Translations under genes and position numbers: made by a program | The notes under the pieces: generated by a model | Seen by the model: the letters and a program-made list of their open reading frames with translations, nothing else | Databases searched by the model: none | What the model was told of the DNA's origin: nothing | Assembly: GCA_948144175.1 (NCBI GenBank) | Contig: CANXME010002517.1 | Coordinates: 1,116,001-1,180,000 of the forward strand | DNA: 64,000 nucleotides | Origin: Closterium sp. NIES-65 | Taxonomy: Eukaryota; Streptophyta; Zygnematophyceae; Desmidiales; Closteriaceae | Reading direction: 5' to 3' | Shown: in pieces, positions 1 through 11,294 of the stretch | Layout: every line of letters starts with the position of its first letter | How positions within the stretch are numbered: the first letter of the stretch is position 1

Positions 1-905
1 GGAGTCGGTCGGTGCGGCGTCTACCCCTAGTGGGAAGCGTCGCTCTGGCAAGGGCAAGGGGGGCAGGGGCACTGGAGGAGCTAGCGGGGGCGGTGGAGGT
101 GGAGGTGGAGGCGGCGGGGGGAGTGGGGGTGGGGGTGGGGGTGGAGGTGGGGGAGGAGGTGTCGGCGGTGGCAGTGGAGGCGGAGGCGGCGGCGGCGGTG
201 GCGGTGGGAGCGGAGGTGGCGGAGGTGGAGGAGGTGGAGGAGGTGGAGCTGGTTGGGGTGGCGCTGCGCAGAGGGTCGGCTCCGGCAGTGGTCGGCTCCG
301 GCAGTGGTCAGCGCCAGCAGCAGCAGCACCAACAGCGCGCTCGTGACACCCCCTCCCCTCAGCAGCTCCGTGAGTGGTACACTGCTCGCCAGCGGGGTGG
401 GGGTGCTAGTCCGTGCACCTACAGTCCTGCGCACCGGCGACCGTGCGGGTGAGCAGTGTGGGGGTGCGCACTCCACCCAGCGCTGCTTTGGCCGCCTGAC
501 GGACGCTTGGCGTCACCAGTTTCCGGAGGCCACGGAGATCCCTCCCTGGGGTGAGCTGTCTAGAGCGGGGGTAGCTATCTTTGATCTGGACTTATGATGC
601 TATTCTTGCTGCCATGTATGCTGTGTCTATTAGTGATGAGGGTGACTGCTACTGGTGTTTCCCGCCCGACCGGGGCATTGAGACTGCTGCTCTAGGTACT
701 GGTGAGGCTGCCGCTCTAGGTACTAGCGAGGCTGCTGCTCTAGGTGCTAGTGCTGCTCTGCTCCCTCAGGTGCTGGTGAGTCCACACTCTCAGGTACCGA
801 GTCGGCTTTGGCCTCCCTCACCTTCACCCTCGACTCGAGGGCGTCTCGCTCCTTCTTTCGAGACCGTACCACATCTCACGCCGCTTGGTCGGCCAGTTGC
901 AGTCT
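1..905 (+). pseudogene. T1 gag C-terminus and protease remnant
   Basis: A poly-Gly stretch (about 60-260) is followed by the motif PQQLREWY and a zinc-finger remnant around 413-485. A small deletion near 425 shifts the frame in the middle of the finger. The protease active site near 832-840 reads D-S-R instead of D-S-G, so the glycine of the aspartic protease triad is lost. Ala-rich text (AALGTGEAAALG) lies between finger and protease, as in the sister elements. Gag packages RNA and the protease cleaves the polyprotein; neither could work here. Confidence 0.8.
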
Positions 906-2330
906 CTCTAGCAGATCCCTCTAGGGGTCCTGTCCTTGCTCACTTCTCCACTGTCCTCCCATGTCCAGGCGGCTCCCTCTGGCACCCTGTCTGGTCTTTA
1001 CCTCCCCTCGTTCTCTACGAACTTGGTGAGTGGCGCTGACCTTCAGGATGGGGGAGTTCACAAGTTCACTCCTGCGAGCCAGCGGGTGACCCACTGCACG
1101 GACGCTCGGACGGGCCGACACTTGGCCACGTTTACTCGTTGGCCGGGGTCGAGCCTGTACACACTGACCACTGGGTCTCCTTCAGTCACTGCGTCTGGTC
1201 AGGTAGCTGCGTCGGGTCAGGTGTTTGCTGCAGCGTCCAGGTCTAGTCCTGAGTCTACTCCCTGCTCGTGTCGTCTCCTGTCCCACCAGACCCTCCTCTG
1301 GCACCACCGCCTTGGTCACCCCTCCCTGCCTTCGTCTCCGAGGCATGGCCTCTCGTGTCCTTGTCTCTGGTCTTCCCCGGTCCCTCCCTCCCCTTCCTCC
1401 GGGGCCTGGCCCTATCTGCGTCCCCTGTGTCGAGGGGGGGCAGCGGGCTGCCCCTCACTCCTCCCAGTTTCCTCCGACAGAGGCCCCACTGCAGACGCTT
1501 CACATGGACGTGTGGGGCCCGAGCCCGCGTCCGTGGTCAGGGTCACGAGCGCTACTTCCTGCTGGTGGTTGACGACTACTCGCGTTACACCACAGTCTTC
1601 CCCTTGCGCAGCAAGGGTGGATGTCACTGAGGTGTTGATGGACTGGATCCGTGCAGGTCGTCTCCAGCTCAGGCAGAGCTTCGGCTCGGACTTTCCTGTT
1701 CTGCGTCTGCACTCTGACAGAGGTGGAGAGTTCTCCTCTGGCCTTCTGCAAGCCTTCTGTCGTGCACGAGGCATCCGCTAGACCTTCACGCTTCCGGACT
1801 CTCCACAGCAAAATGGGATTGCTGAGCGCCGCATTGGCATGGTCACGGACGTCGCCCGTACGTCCATGATGCATGCGGCTGCCCCCCATTTTCTGTGGCC
1901 GTTTGCGGTTCGGTACGCGGCGCATCAGATCAACCTTCACCCCAGGGTCTCCATGCCGGAGACCTCCCCAGCTTTGCTGTGGACGGGGAAAGTTGGCGAT
2001 GCGTCCGCGTTCCGTGTCTAGGGATCTCGGGCGTTTGTCCGCGACTTGTCTGCAGACAAGCTGTCCCCTCGTGCTGCTCCTTACGTCTTCCTGGGTTTCC
2101 CCCCTGACGCGCAAGGGTGGCAGTTCTACCACCCCACCTCTCGCCGGTGCTCTGTCCTCCCAAGACGTCACGTTTGACGAGTCGGTCCCCTACTACCGAC
2201 TCTTCCCCTACCGCACTCCGTCCCTCCCCCCGCCGCCGCTACTTCCTTGTCCTAGGTCCCCCTCCTGTAGACCCCCTTCCCCCTCAGGGTCCGTCCCCTT
2301 CAAGTGTGTCCCAGGTAGACGCATGTCGAG
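906..2330 (+). pseudogene. T1 pre-integrase and integrase remnant
   Basis: The text LLWHHRLGHPSLP (about 1290-1330) is the His part of the GAG-pre-integrase zinc domain. The integrase core follows, with LHMDVWGP near 1500, LHSDRGGEFSS near 1708 and QQNGIAERR near 1805, which supply the D, D and E of a DD35E catalytic core. In-frame TAG codons at 1779 (expected Gln) and 2019 (expected Trp) and several frame changes break it. The segment ends with the conserved FYHP..RRVL and FDESVPYYRLFPYRT block found in all sister elements. Confidence 0.8.
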
Positions 2331-3590
2331 CCTGTCGAGGTCACTGGTGACTCTGGTGCTGCTGAGGGTGCTGAGCCTGGGGGTGCTGACTCTGTGGGTG
2401 CTAAGCGTGGGGGTGCTGAGTCTGGGGATGCTGAGCCAAGGGTGCTGGGTCTGGGGGAGCTGAGCCTGGGGGTGCTACGCCTGGGGGTGCTGAGCCTGGG
2501 GGTGGGAGCCTGGGGGTGCTGAGCCTGGAGGTGCTGAGCCTGGGGGTGCGGAGCCTGTGGGAGCTGCGCCTGCTGGTGCTGTGTCTGGCGGTCCTCCAGG
2601 TGCTTCGTCTCGCTGGGAGCCACTCTCTCCACAGGAGCTGCGTGAGTGGTTTTCCCGCCGCTGGAGGCGGGCTGCTGGAGTTGGAGGTTCTTCGACTGCT
2701 TAGAGTACTGGTGCCGAGGGTCCCGGAGGTGCTCGTACTGGGAGTACTAGAGCTGCTGGGCCTTCGGGTACTTCTGGAGCTGGAGTTGCTGAGGGTGTTG
2801 TTGCTGAGGCTACTGCATTCGGTGCTGGAGGTGCTGCTGGTGCTGCTGGAGGTACTGGAGCTGGAGGTGCTGCTGGCGCTGTTGCTGCCGCTGGGAGTAC
2901 TGGTTCTGTCCTCGCTGTGACAGGAGTCGCCGCGCGGCCTCGGCCGTACTTCGTTCCGCTCCTTCAGCAGGTTCTTGGTCTCCCGCCTTCTACTGGTCCT
3001 CCTCCTCCCTTAGAGTGTCTACTGCCTGACCCGTCACAGCTATAGTTACACCCGACCTCCCCACTGCCTGCTCCGTCTCACTACACTGGTCCTACTGGAG
3101 GTCTTGCTGAGCGTCGTGAGCCTGCGTCTCACCCTGCATCGCCTGTCCGTGCTGCTCGCACTAGTGGTCGCGGTTCGTGTCAGCGTCCTCCTCCTGTCCC
3201 TGGCACGCACCGGATGTCTCATCGTCCGTCCACTACTCCACTGCGTGCCCCTTTACCTTCTCCTCCTGAGTCCTCTCTTCCTGCTCTTGCCGACCCGGAG
3301 TCGGACTCTCTTCGTACTGCCAGTCCTACTGTCACGCGTCTCCTTGCTACTGCCGTCACTGACCCTTCTTTTGAGTCCACTGCTGCGTCTGCCCTAGTTG
3401 CTGAGCTCGTCGACTTTGCTGCTCGCTAAACGTCTCGACTACGCTGCTAGTCTTGTCGCAGAGTCTGAGTCTGTCTGTCCTCCGTCCGTCGGGGGTGAGT
3501 GTGCCCTTGGCACAGACGTCCTTCAGGACAGGCAGGAGGAGTTCCAGTGTCTGGCTACTGCTTCACCTCATCTCGTGTCCGTACTGCTTA
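2331..3590 (+). pseudogene. T1 low-complexity linker between integrase and RT
   Basis: Imperfect 15-bp repeats based on GCTGAGCCTGGGGGT (A-E-P-G-G) occupy about 2350-2570. Ala/Gly-rich text and the conserved block SLVAESESVCPPSVGGE (about 3440-3500) follow. This part of Copia Pol is normally a poorly conserved spacer; here it is much expanded. Frames change repeatedly, and an in-frame stop at 3427 truncates the VAELVDFAAR segment. Confidence 0.7.
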
Positions 3591-5202
3591 CCCCTGAGGG
3601 AGACCCGGATGCACTTGACATCCCGACTCCGCGCTCTTACGCGGAGGCGATAGAGGGTCCCTACTCCTCTCAGTCGCAGGCAGCTATGGACGCAGAGATG
3701 GCTTCCTAGAAGTCCACAGGCACCTACGTTGACGAGGTTCCCCCGCCTGGGGCGATCATCGTTAGTGGCATGTGGATTTTCAGGGTGAAGCGGCCACCGG
3801 GTTCCCCGCCTGTCTTCAAGGCGCGGTACGTGGCTCGTGGCTTCAGTCAGCGGCAGGGAGTTGACTACTTTCAGACCTTCTCTCCCACCCCGAAGATGAC
3901 CACTCTTTGGGTGCTGCTACACATAGCCGCTCAGCGCGACTACGAGCTGCACTCTCTTGACTTCAGCACTGCTTTCTTGCAGGGCAGCCTGCACGAGGAG
4001 ATCTGGCTGCGCCGCCCACCTGGCTTCACTGGGACTTTTCCTCCTGGCACCTAGTGGAGACTCCGGCCGCCAGTCTACGGTCTCCGCCAGGCACCGCGTG
4101 AGTGGCACGACACACTGAGGACTACGCTTGCGGCTCTTGGGTTTGCTCCCTCTACTGCCGACCCGTCGCTGTTTCTACGCACCGACACTTCTTTGCCACC
4201 GTTCTACATCCTCGTTTACGTTGACGACTTGGTCTTAGCCACTGTTGACACTGCTGGACTCGCTCACGTGAAGTCCGAGCTGCAGAAGAGACACACGTGC
4301 ACAGACCTGGGTGAACTGCGCAGCTACCTTGGCTTGCAGATCACCCGGGACAGAGCACGCCTCACCATTAGCCTGACTCAGTCACGCATGGTGCAGCAGG
4401 TCTTTCAGCGCTTCGGCTTCACGTACTCCTCGCCTCAGGCCACTCCTCTGCCTACTCGCCACTCGCTCTCAGCTCTGCCTTCGGATGAGTCCGTAGAGTC
4501 GAGTGGCCCGTACCCAGAGCTTGTTCGGCTGCCTCATGTACCTGATGACCTGCACTCGACCTGACCTTGCATACCCTCTTAGCATTCTCGCACGCAATGT
4601 TGCTCCTGGGAGACACAGACCGGAGCACATGGCTGCAGCGAAGAGGGTGTTGCGCTACTTGTGCAGTACGTCGGGCATGGGGCTTGTGCTTGGAGGGCGG
4701 AGTCCAATGGTCCTTACTGAGCACGCAGACGCTTCTTGGGCGGACGACCAGGCTACGTAGCGGTCGTCACAGGGTTACACCTTCAGTCTTGGTTCCGTCT
4801 CTGTTTCGTGGCGGGCTACCCGCTCGTCTTCTGTTCTCGGCTCCAGTTGTGAGGCTGAGATCTACGCCGGGGCCATGGCTGCACGGGAGCTTCGCTGGCT
4901 CACCTACCTGCTGTCTGACTTTGGAGAGGTGCCTCGTTCTCCTCCAGTGTTGTACGTAGACAACAAGGCCATGCTGGCCTTGTGTTCGAGAGCAGAGACT
5001 GGAGCACAGAACAAAGCACATTGCTCTTCGCTATTTCCTTGCTCGTGAGCTGCAGCAGCGTGGTCAGCTGCGTCTTGCGTACGTGGCCTCTGAGGCCAAC
5101 ATTGCTGATATCTTCACCAAGGCACTTGCGCCTTGTGATCATCAGCGCTTCTGTACTCAGCTTGGTCTTGTGCCTGTCTTGCCTCACTTGCTCACCTCTT
5201 GA
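3591..5202 (+). pseudogene. T1 reverse transcriptase and RNase H remnant
   Basis: RT starts with DIPTPRSYAEAIEGPYSSQ and carries the catalytic YVDD box at 4217-4228. RNase H shows HADASWADDQAT, SSCEAEIYAGAMAA and VDNKAM and ends with a TGA at 5200-5202. TAG codons at 3707 (Trp expected), 4052 (Gln expected) and 4758 (Gln expected), plus frameshifts around 4530, 4920 and 4985, inactivate it. Confidence 0.85.
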
Positions 5203-5398
5203 CCTTGTTTGTACTGCTACATATATTTACACCTGCTCTTGCTTGTCTAGCCTTTTATATATATATGTACTCCTGCATGTGAACTGGCCTTGTGGCCTTG
5301 AACTTGTGCTCGGAATGTGTGGTGACTTTGTGATCCACCCTGAGCTTGCTTTGCTTTGCTTGACTGGTCTTGTGACCCCTTGTTCTCCCCCACTTTGC

Positions 5399-5409
5399 CT
5401 ATGGGGGTG
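5399..5409 (+). promoter_or_regulatory. T1 polypurine tract
   Basis: CTATGGGGGTG lies directly before the TGTCAAA start of the 3' LTR. The same short G-rich tract precedes the 3' LTR of T4, T6 and T7. It is where plus-strand DNA synthesis would be primed. Confidence 0.7.
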
Positions 5410-5526
5410 TGTCAAATTATAATGTTGTATAGGCTGTAGTGGGGTAGCCTATATGGGGTACACAATGCTAGGGTTGCATACTTGTATCACTTTCATTCCT
5501 TAGTCATTCATTCTCGTTTCTTCTCA
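5410..5526 (+). repeat. T1 3' LTR
   Basis: It starts TGTCAAATTATAATG and shares with sister LTRs the core AGGCTGTAGTGGGGTAGCC, a GGGGTACA box, a CTAGGGTT box and the CATTCATTC segment. The end is taken at TTCTCA (5526), where homology to the other LTRs stops and T2 coding sequence begins. Length is about 117 bp, very short for an autonomous element. The 5' partner is outside the window. Confidence 0.75.
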
Positions 5527-7393
5527 ACCTGCAGAACAGCAGCTGACAGGGGAGCAGGCAGCAGCAACGCCGACCAAGGAGCGGTCGGCTACCGGGTCGT
5601 CGGCAGGGGAGTCGACCACAGGGGAGCAGTCGGCTGGGACGCCGGCTGAGGAGCAGCAGGACGCCGAGGGCAGCGATGACAGCGACAATGGAGGGGACGC
5701 CGAGGAGGTCCAGCCGGGACCACGGCGTTCAGGCCGACTTCGGAGGCTGCCTGACTTCTTCGTCCCCGCTGCCTTCACCACGATGTACGACGTGGACGAT
5801 GATGACGACGACTTGCTGTACAACGACGCCGAGGAGGATGAGGAGTTTCCAGAGCTCGACCCCGACATGCTAGCCGACCCCGAGCACCGTTGGGACAACT
5901 CGACGATGACGGTGAAGGAGGCGTTGGCGAGCTGGAAGGGCCCGGCGGTGAAGGCCGCCATGGAGGAGGAGATTTGCAGCCTCCTCAACATGGGAACGTG
6001 GGAGCTTGGTGAACGCCCGCCGGGGGTGAACGTCATGAAAAACCGGTGGGTGTTGACGACGAAGTACCACATCGACGACACCGTCGAGCGAGAGAAGGCG
6101 AGGCTGGTCGTGAAGGGCTTCACGCAGGTGTACGGCGCCGACTACGACGAGACGTTTGCGCCGGTGGGCAGCTATGCTACGCTGAGGATCTTCCTCAGCA
6201 TCGTCGCCGTCCTCAACCTCAACCTGATGCAGCTCGACATGAAGAACGCCTTCCTGCAGAGCAAGCTCGACCGGGTGCTGTACATGCACCAGCCGGACTA
6301 CTTCAACGATGGATCCGGCCGGGTGTGCAAGCTGCTGAAGAATCTGTACGGGCTGAAGCAGTCGCCACTGTTGTGGTACTTGGCGCTCAACGATGTGCTG
6401 GTCGGCGCCGGGTGGAAGAAGAGCCAGGTCGACGAGGCTCTTTACTTCAAGGTCAGCGAGGGTGGAGTGGCCTGCTGGGTGCTGGTCTACGTCGACGACC
6501 TGCTTGCCGCGAGCAGCAGCTCCGCGATGCTGAAGGAGCTGAAGGAGCTGCTGGAAGCCGCCTTCAAGCTGCGCGAGATCTCACCGGTGCAGAAGTACCT
6601 CGGGCTGGAGATCGTGCGCGACAGGTCGGCGGGGAAGCTGTGGCTGCACCAGCAGGGCTACGCCGACAAGCTGCGTAGGTGCTTCCTCGACGAGGAGCAG
6701 ACCAGGCGCACCCAGAAGACGCCGGTCTCGGTCGACGCCTACGCCGAGTTCACCTTCGACGACGAGGAGGTGCAGGAACGCCAGGAAGAGGAGTACCGGC
6801 AGAAGGTCGGCTCGTTGCAGTTCGCGGCGACAACGACGAGGCCGGACATCGCCTTTGCCTGCAGCAAGCTGGGGAGCGGCCTCACGGTAAGGAGCGACCA
6901 GCACTGGCGCGAGGTCGACCGCTGTCTCGCCTACCTCGCTAACACGCGTGACACCGCCCTGGAGTTTGGCGGTGGACCTGAGTCGCTGGAGCTGGTAGGC
7001 TACGTGGACGCCGACGACGCCGGTGACAAGCCGAACAGGACGAGCATGGGTGGCTACGTGTTCGTCTACGGTGGGGCCGCAGTCTCCTGGTCAAGCCAGC
7101 GCATCAAGTGTGCGACGCTGCCGTCGACCGAGTCGGAGTACGTTGCGGCCACTGAAGCTGGCAAGGAGGGACGCCGCCTTCGCTTCCTCCTCGCCGAGTT
7201 CCGGCAGCTGGACTTCGGGAAGCCGACTGTCCTGCGCGTGGACAACAAGTCGGCCATCATTGTCGCCGAGGGCATGGGGTTGACAGGCAACCTTAAGCAC
7301 ATGGAGCGGCGACAGGCCTGGCTGCAACACATGGTGAAGCGCGGGAAGTTCTCGCTGCAGTACATCCCGACTGCCGAGCAGCCGACTTCTTGA
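5527..7393 (+). pseudogene. T2 Pol C-terminal half: integrase tail, RT and RNase H
   Basis: One frame stays open from the T1 junction to 7393. An acidic spacer (EEQQDAEGSDDSDNG, DVDDDDDDLLYNDAEEDEE) precedes RT. The RT shows MKNRWVLTTKYHIDD, KARLVVKGFTQVYG, DMKNAFLQSKLD and YVDD at 6488-6499. RNase H shows YVDADDAGD, STESEYVAATEAGK and RVDNKSAI. A one-base deletion near 7380 turns the terminal DFLTKAL motif out of frame and gives a premature TGA at 7391. The native stop may be the TAG at 7493-7495. Start lies upstream of T1. This is the best preserved Pol fragment in the first 9 kb. Confidence 0.85.
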
Positions 7394-7495
7394 CGAAGGC
7401 GCTGCACTATTTCGGCCTTCAACCGGTGCTCCGTCGCCATCGGCCAGGTGCGCTTGGCCGACGTGGGCAACGAAGTCGACGACGTGCAGCAGTAG

Positions 7496-7623
7496 GTGCC
7501 ATGCCCTCTTGCATGGCTGGTGCGGTGGACGACGTGCTGTGTGTTGGGTTCACGTCGACGAGCTAGTCTCCGAGGAGTACTGCCGTGTGGGCTAGGGGCC
7601 CAAGCGTGAACGCGGCAGGGGAG
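7496..7623 (+). other. T2 3' untranslated region and polypurine tract
   Basis: A GC-rich stretch contains no credible ORF. It ends in CGGCAGGGGAG (7613-7623), a purine-rich tract just before TGTCAACAGG, which I take as the plus-strand primer and the LTR start. Confidence 0.5.
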
Positions 7624-8740
7624 TGTCAACAGGAGCGTTGTAAGGCCCCGTCCTCGCTTGGGCGAAGCCAACCTTGTGGTCGGATGTGCGGGGGTTGCAG
7701 CCGACCTGTAGCAGTGGGCACGGGGGCCACTGCAAGGGAGCCAAGCTGGAGGGCGCCTGGCTGGAGGGCGCCGAGCAGGAGGACACCGCCCTGGACGCCT
7801 AGTTGGCGTCCCGAACACCTGGACGGCGTCCTGGGAAGCTAGACGCTGAGCTGGGCGTCGCCACGACTACCCGGGCGCCTGGTCGACGTCGTGGGCGCCT
7901 GCACGGCGTTCTAGAAGGCCAGACGCCGACCTAGCGTCTGCACGGCGTCCTGGGGGCTTGGACGCCGATCTGGGTGCACTGGAGGACCGGACGCCGACCT
8001 GAGCGTCTCGTCGGCGTCCTGGGAGGAGGGACGCCGCTCTGGAGGTTTGGTCGGCGTCCTGGGCGTCTGGACGCCGACCTGGGGGTTCGGAAGGCGTCCT
8101 GGGCGCCTGGACGCCGGACTGGGGACGCCGGGCATGCGCGGCCAGCTACGGACTGCGCTGGTCGGCCAGGCGTGGTTGCCAAGTCGACCGGAATACCCGG
8201 GCGACTTGCGCGAGTGTCGCCAGGGTGGAGTCTGCGAGGCCGACCTCGGGGGTGGTATCCCGAGGTCGACGTGGCTGGTGGGCGCAGTCGCTGGCGTGGA
8301 GTCTGCCAGGCGTCTGCGCTGTGCACGTGACAGGGAAGTGCGCACCAACTAGCTGCGCGCACCTGTGAAGCAGGTGCACCGTTGTCCTGCGGGAGCAACG
8401 CTGTGCAGCCGACTTGCTGCAGCGTTGGCACATCGTGGACATGCAACGTTGGCGAACCGCTACTCTGCAACGCTGGAGCGGTGCGAGCGCTGCTGTGCTG
8501 GAGCGCGGTCGACCGTGCTGCGCTGGAGGTCGACTAGCAGCCTAGCTAGCACTGATGTAGTCTGTGATGCCAATGTTGTTGCTATCATTATTATCTTGTT
8601 TTCCTAGTGAAACTCTTGCCAATTCTCCGCGTGAACTCGCAGGTAGTGTGTGCACAAGGAAACGACTAAGGAACAGAGAACGCAGAGATCGCACGAGCAC
8701 ACGTGCCTAGCCCGCAGTCTAGCTCCCGTTGCAGCAGTTA
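7624..8740 (+). repeat. T2 putative 3' LTR with internal degenerate tandem repeats
   Basis: The start is TGTCAACAGG right after a polypurine tract. About 7740-8130 consists of a degenerate repeat in which GGACGCCGACCTGGG and GGCGTCCTGGG alternate every 30-40 bp. The last few hundred bases become AT-richer (TTGTTGCTATCATTATTATC near 8577), as expected near a transcript end. No matching 5' copy exists in the window, so the right border is a guess. Confidence 0.45.
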
Positions 8741-9032
8741 TCTCGGCACTTCATACAGGTGTTATAATCACTTCCACGTTCTTACATTTCTGCGCACCCT
8801 TCTTATACAACACATGACAAAAGCGGTGATCGCTCATGATTTTTTGCTGTTTATACCGAAATTGTTATCGAGGTATTTGTTAGTGACCATCTGCATATTC
8901 CCCAAATATCGAGCGGAACATATTCCCCAGTCGCGAAATAAAGTGACAACGGCAAAGGTTTTTCATGGAATATGGACATGCTTTATACGACAATGGGCTG
9001 TAAGAGATTTTACACAACCATGCGTGTAGTCT
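8741..9032. other. AT-rich flank left of T3
   Basis: There is no coding signal and no repeat that I recognise. Composition is clearly AT-richer than either neighbour. It ends in AGTCT (9028-9032), the left target-site copy of T3. It may be the end of the T2 LTR or older host DNA. Confidence 0.5.
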
Positions 9033-9354
9033 TGTAAGGAAAAAATCCTTTTAGCGCGTACACCACTGTAGCACCACCGTCAACACCGTTACCACTTGCA
9101 ACCCTCGCATCGACAGTCCTCCCGCCACCTTCGCACGTCGCACCCTAACCTCACGGATTGGCGGGTAACCCGCGCTCCGGGCCTCCGCCTCGACATTTTC
9201 CCAAACCTCAGTTCCAAGCCCGTCGCGCGTCACCCACAGCTTATTACCATTACCACTGTAGTTTTGCTATATATTCTTTGCTTATGCCTTCGCTCATTGT
9301 ACTCTTGCTTCGATAGTGCAATTCTCGCTCGATCACTCGATTGCACTCATAACA
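9033..9354 (+). repeat. T3 5' LTR
   Basis: It is 322 bp, TGTAAGG to CATAACA, matching the 3' copy for nearly its whole length. A 22-bp segment present in the 3' LTR after CATTTTCCTTAC is absent here. The sequence TTGCTATATATTCTTTGC near 9268 is the best TATA-box candidate. T4 is inserted two bases after its end. Confidence 0.9.
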
Positions 9355-9356
9355 CT

Positions 9357-9482
9357 AGCGAAAGAACGAGGAATGAATGCACTAGAAAACAGGTGGGTAC
9401 AAGTAGGAAAACCTAAAAGTGTTGTACCCCATATTGTCTACCCCACTACAGCCTACATAGACTATAGCATATAAGTTTGACA
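9357..9482 (-). repeat. T4 3' LTR
   Basis: Read on the minus strand it begins TGTCAAACTTATATGC and carries the family core of AGGCTGTAGTGGGGTAG and GGGGTACAACAC. Its last dinucleotide is mutated from CA to CT. Length is 126 bp. Confidence 0.9.
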
Positions 9483-9679
9483 CACCCCCATAGGCAAAGT
9501 GGGGGAGAACAAGAGGTCACAAGACCAGTCAAGCAAAGCACAGAAAGCTCAAGGTGGATCACAACGTCACCACACATTCCGAGCACAAGTTCAAGGCCAC
9601 AAGGCCAGTTCACATTCAAGATTATATATTAAGGTAAACAAGCAAGTGCAGGTATAGATAGATCACTGTACAAGTAAGG
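9483..9679 (-). other. T4 3' untranslated region and polypurine tract
   Basis: On the minus strand CTATGGGGGTG directly precedes the LTR. The region contains the family-wide 3' UTR with CTTGTTCTCCCCCACTTTGC. No coding sequence is present. Confidence 0.7.
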
Positions 9680-11294
9680 TCAAGAAGTGAGCAAGTGAGG
9701 CCAAGTAGGCACAAAACCTAGCATCGTACAGAAGCGCTGATGATCACAAGGCGCAAGTGCCTTGGTAAAGATATCAGCAGTGTTGGCCTCAGAGGCCACG
9801 TAAGCAAGGCGCAGCTGACCACGCTGCTGCAGCTCACGAGCAAGGAAGTAGCGAAGAGCAATGTGCTTCGTTCTGTGCTCCAGTCTGTGCTCCCGACACA
9901 AGGCCAGCATGGCCTTGTTGTCTACGTATAGAACTAGAGGAGAACGAGGCGGCTCTCCTAGGTCAGTCAGCAGGTAGGTGAGCCAGCATAGCTCCTGTGG
10001 AGCCATGGCCCCCGCGTTGATCTCAGCCTCACAGCTGGAGCCGAGAACAGAAGACGAGCGGGTAGACCGCCACGAAACATAGCCGGAACCAAGGCTGAAG
10101 GTGTAACCCTGTGACGACCGCTGCGTAGCCTGGTCGTCAGCCCAAGAAGCGTCTGCGTGACCTGTGAGGACCACTGAACGCCGCCCTCCAAGCACTAGCC
10201 CCATGCCCGACGTACTGCACAAGTAGCGCAACACCCTCTTCGCTGCAGCCATATGCTCTAGTCGGTGTCTCCCAGGAGCAAAATAGCGTGCCAAGATGCT
10301 AAGAGGGTATGCAAGGTTAGGTCGACTGCAGGTCATCAGGTACATGAGGCAGCCAACAAGCTCTACGGACTCATCCGAAGGCAGAGCTGAGAGCGAGTGG
10401 TGAGTAGACAGAGGAGTGGCCTGAGGCGAGGAGTACGTGAAGTCGAAGCGCTGAAGGACCTGCTGCACCATGTGTGATTGAGTCAGGGTAATGGTGCGCT
10501 GTGCTCAGTCCCGGTTGCGGCAAGCCAAGGTAGCTGCGCAGTTCATCCAGGTCTGTGCACTTGTGTCTCTTCTGCAGCTCGGACTTCACGTGGGCGAGTC
10601 CAGCAGTGTTAGCACTGGCAAAGACCAAGTCGTCAACGTACACGAGGATGTAGAACGGCGGCAAAGAGGTGTCGGTGCGCAGAAACAGCGACGGGTCGGC
10701 AGTAGAAGGAGCAAACCCAAGAGCCACAAGTGTAGTCCTCAGTGTGTCGTGCCACTCACGGGGCGCCTGGCGGAGACCTTAGACTGGCCGCTGGAGGCTC
10801 CACTGGGTACCAGGAGGAAGCGACCCAGTGAAGTCAGGTGGGCGGCGCAGCCATATCTCCTCGTGCAGGCTGCCCTGCAAGAAAGCTGTGCTAAAGTCAA
10901 GAGAGTGAAGCTCGTAGTCGCGCTGAGCGGCTATGTGCAGCAGCACCCGAAGAGTGGTCATCTTTGGGGTGGGAGAGAAGGTCTGAAAGTAGTCAACTCC
11001 CTGCCGCTGACTGAAGCCTCGAGCCACGTAACGCGCCTTGAAGACAGGCGGAGAACCTGGCGGCCGCTTCACCCTGAAAATCCACATGCCACTAACGATG
11101 TTCGCCCCAGGTGGGGGAACCTCGTCGACGTAGGTGCCTGTGGACTTCCAGGAAGCCATCTCTGCGTCCATGGGTGACTGCCATTGTAAAGAGTAGGGAC
11201 CCTCGATCGCCTCAGCGTACGATCGAGGAGTCGGGATGTCTAGTGCATCCGGGTCTCCCTCAGGGGCAATCAGCATGGACACAAGATGAGGCAA
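9680..11294 (-). pseudogene. T4 reverse transcriptase and RNase H remnant
   Basis: RT begins near 11294 with HLVSMLIAPEGDPDALDIP and keeps LDFSTAFLQGSLHEEIW. The YVDD box (LVYVDDLVFAS) lies near 10640. Frame changes occur near 10780 and 10500, where ITRD is lost. RNase H (9680-10471) is one open stretch ending in TGA, with HADASWADDQAT, SSCEAEINAGAMAP and VDNKAMLALC. The Pol is decayed but recognisable throughout. Confidence 0.85.

Larger units (their letters stand above)
1..5526 (+). mobile_element. T1: degenerate Ty1/Copia element, 5' end outside window
   Basis: The order is Gly-rich gag end, zinc finger, protease, integrase, low-complexity linker, RT, RNase H and 3' LTR, as in Ty1/Copia. 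The element begins before the window. It carries several frameshifts and at least five in-frame TAG codons (1779, 2019, 3707, 4052, 4758), so it is dead. It is inserted in T2: past its LTR end at 5526 the sequence is a different Copia polyprotein. The left target-site copy lies outside the window, so the duplication cannot be checked. Confidence 0.9.
5527..8740 (+). mobile_element. T2: Ty1/Copia element of a second family, interrupted by T1
   Basis: The RT-RNase H half of a Copia polyprotein (5527-7393) is followed by a polypurine tract and a putative long 3' LTR from 7624. Its protein is clearly unlike T1 (Asp/Glu-rich leader, LVYVDDLLAAS), so this is a different family. Upstream parts lie beyond T1, outside the window. 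The right end is uncertain because no 5' LTR is available for comparison. Confidence 0.75.

Noticed and set aside
8703..9029. A 108-codon plus-strand frame in the AT-rich flank
   Set aside because: No domain, no coding bias and low-complexity residues; length is compatible with chance.
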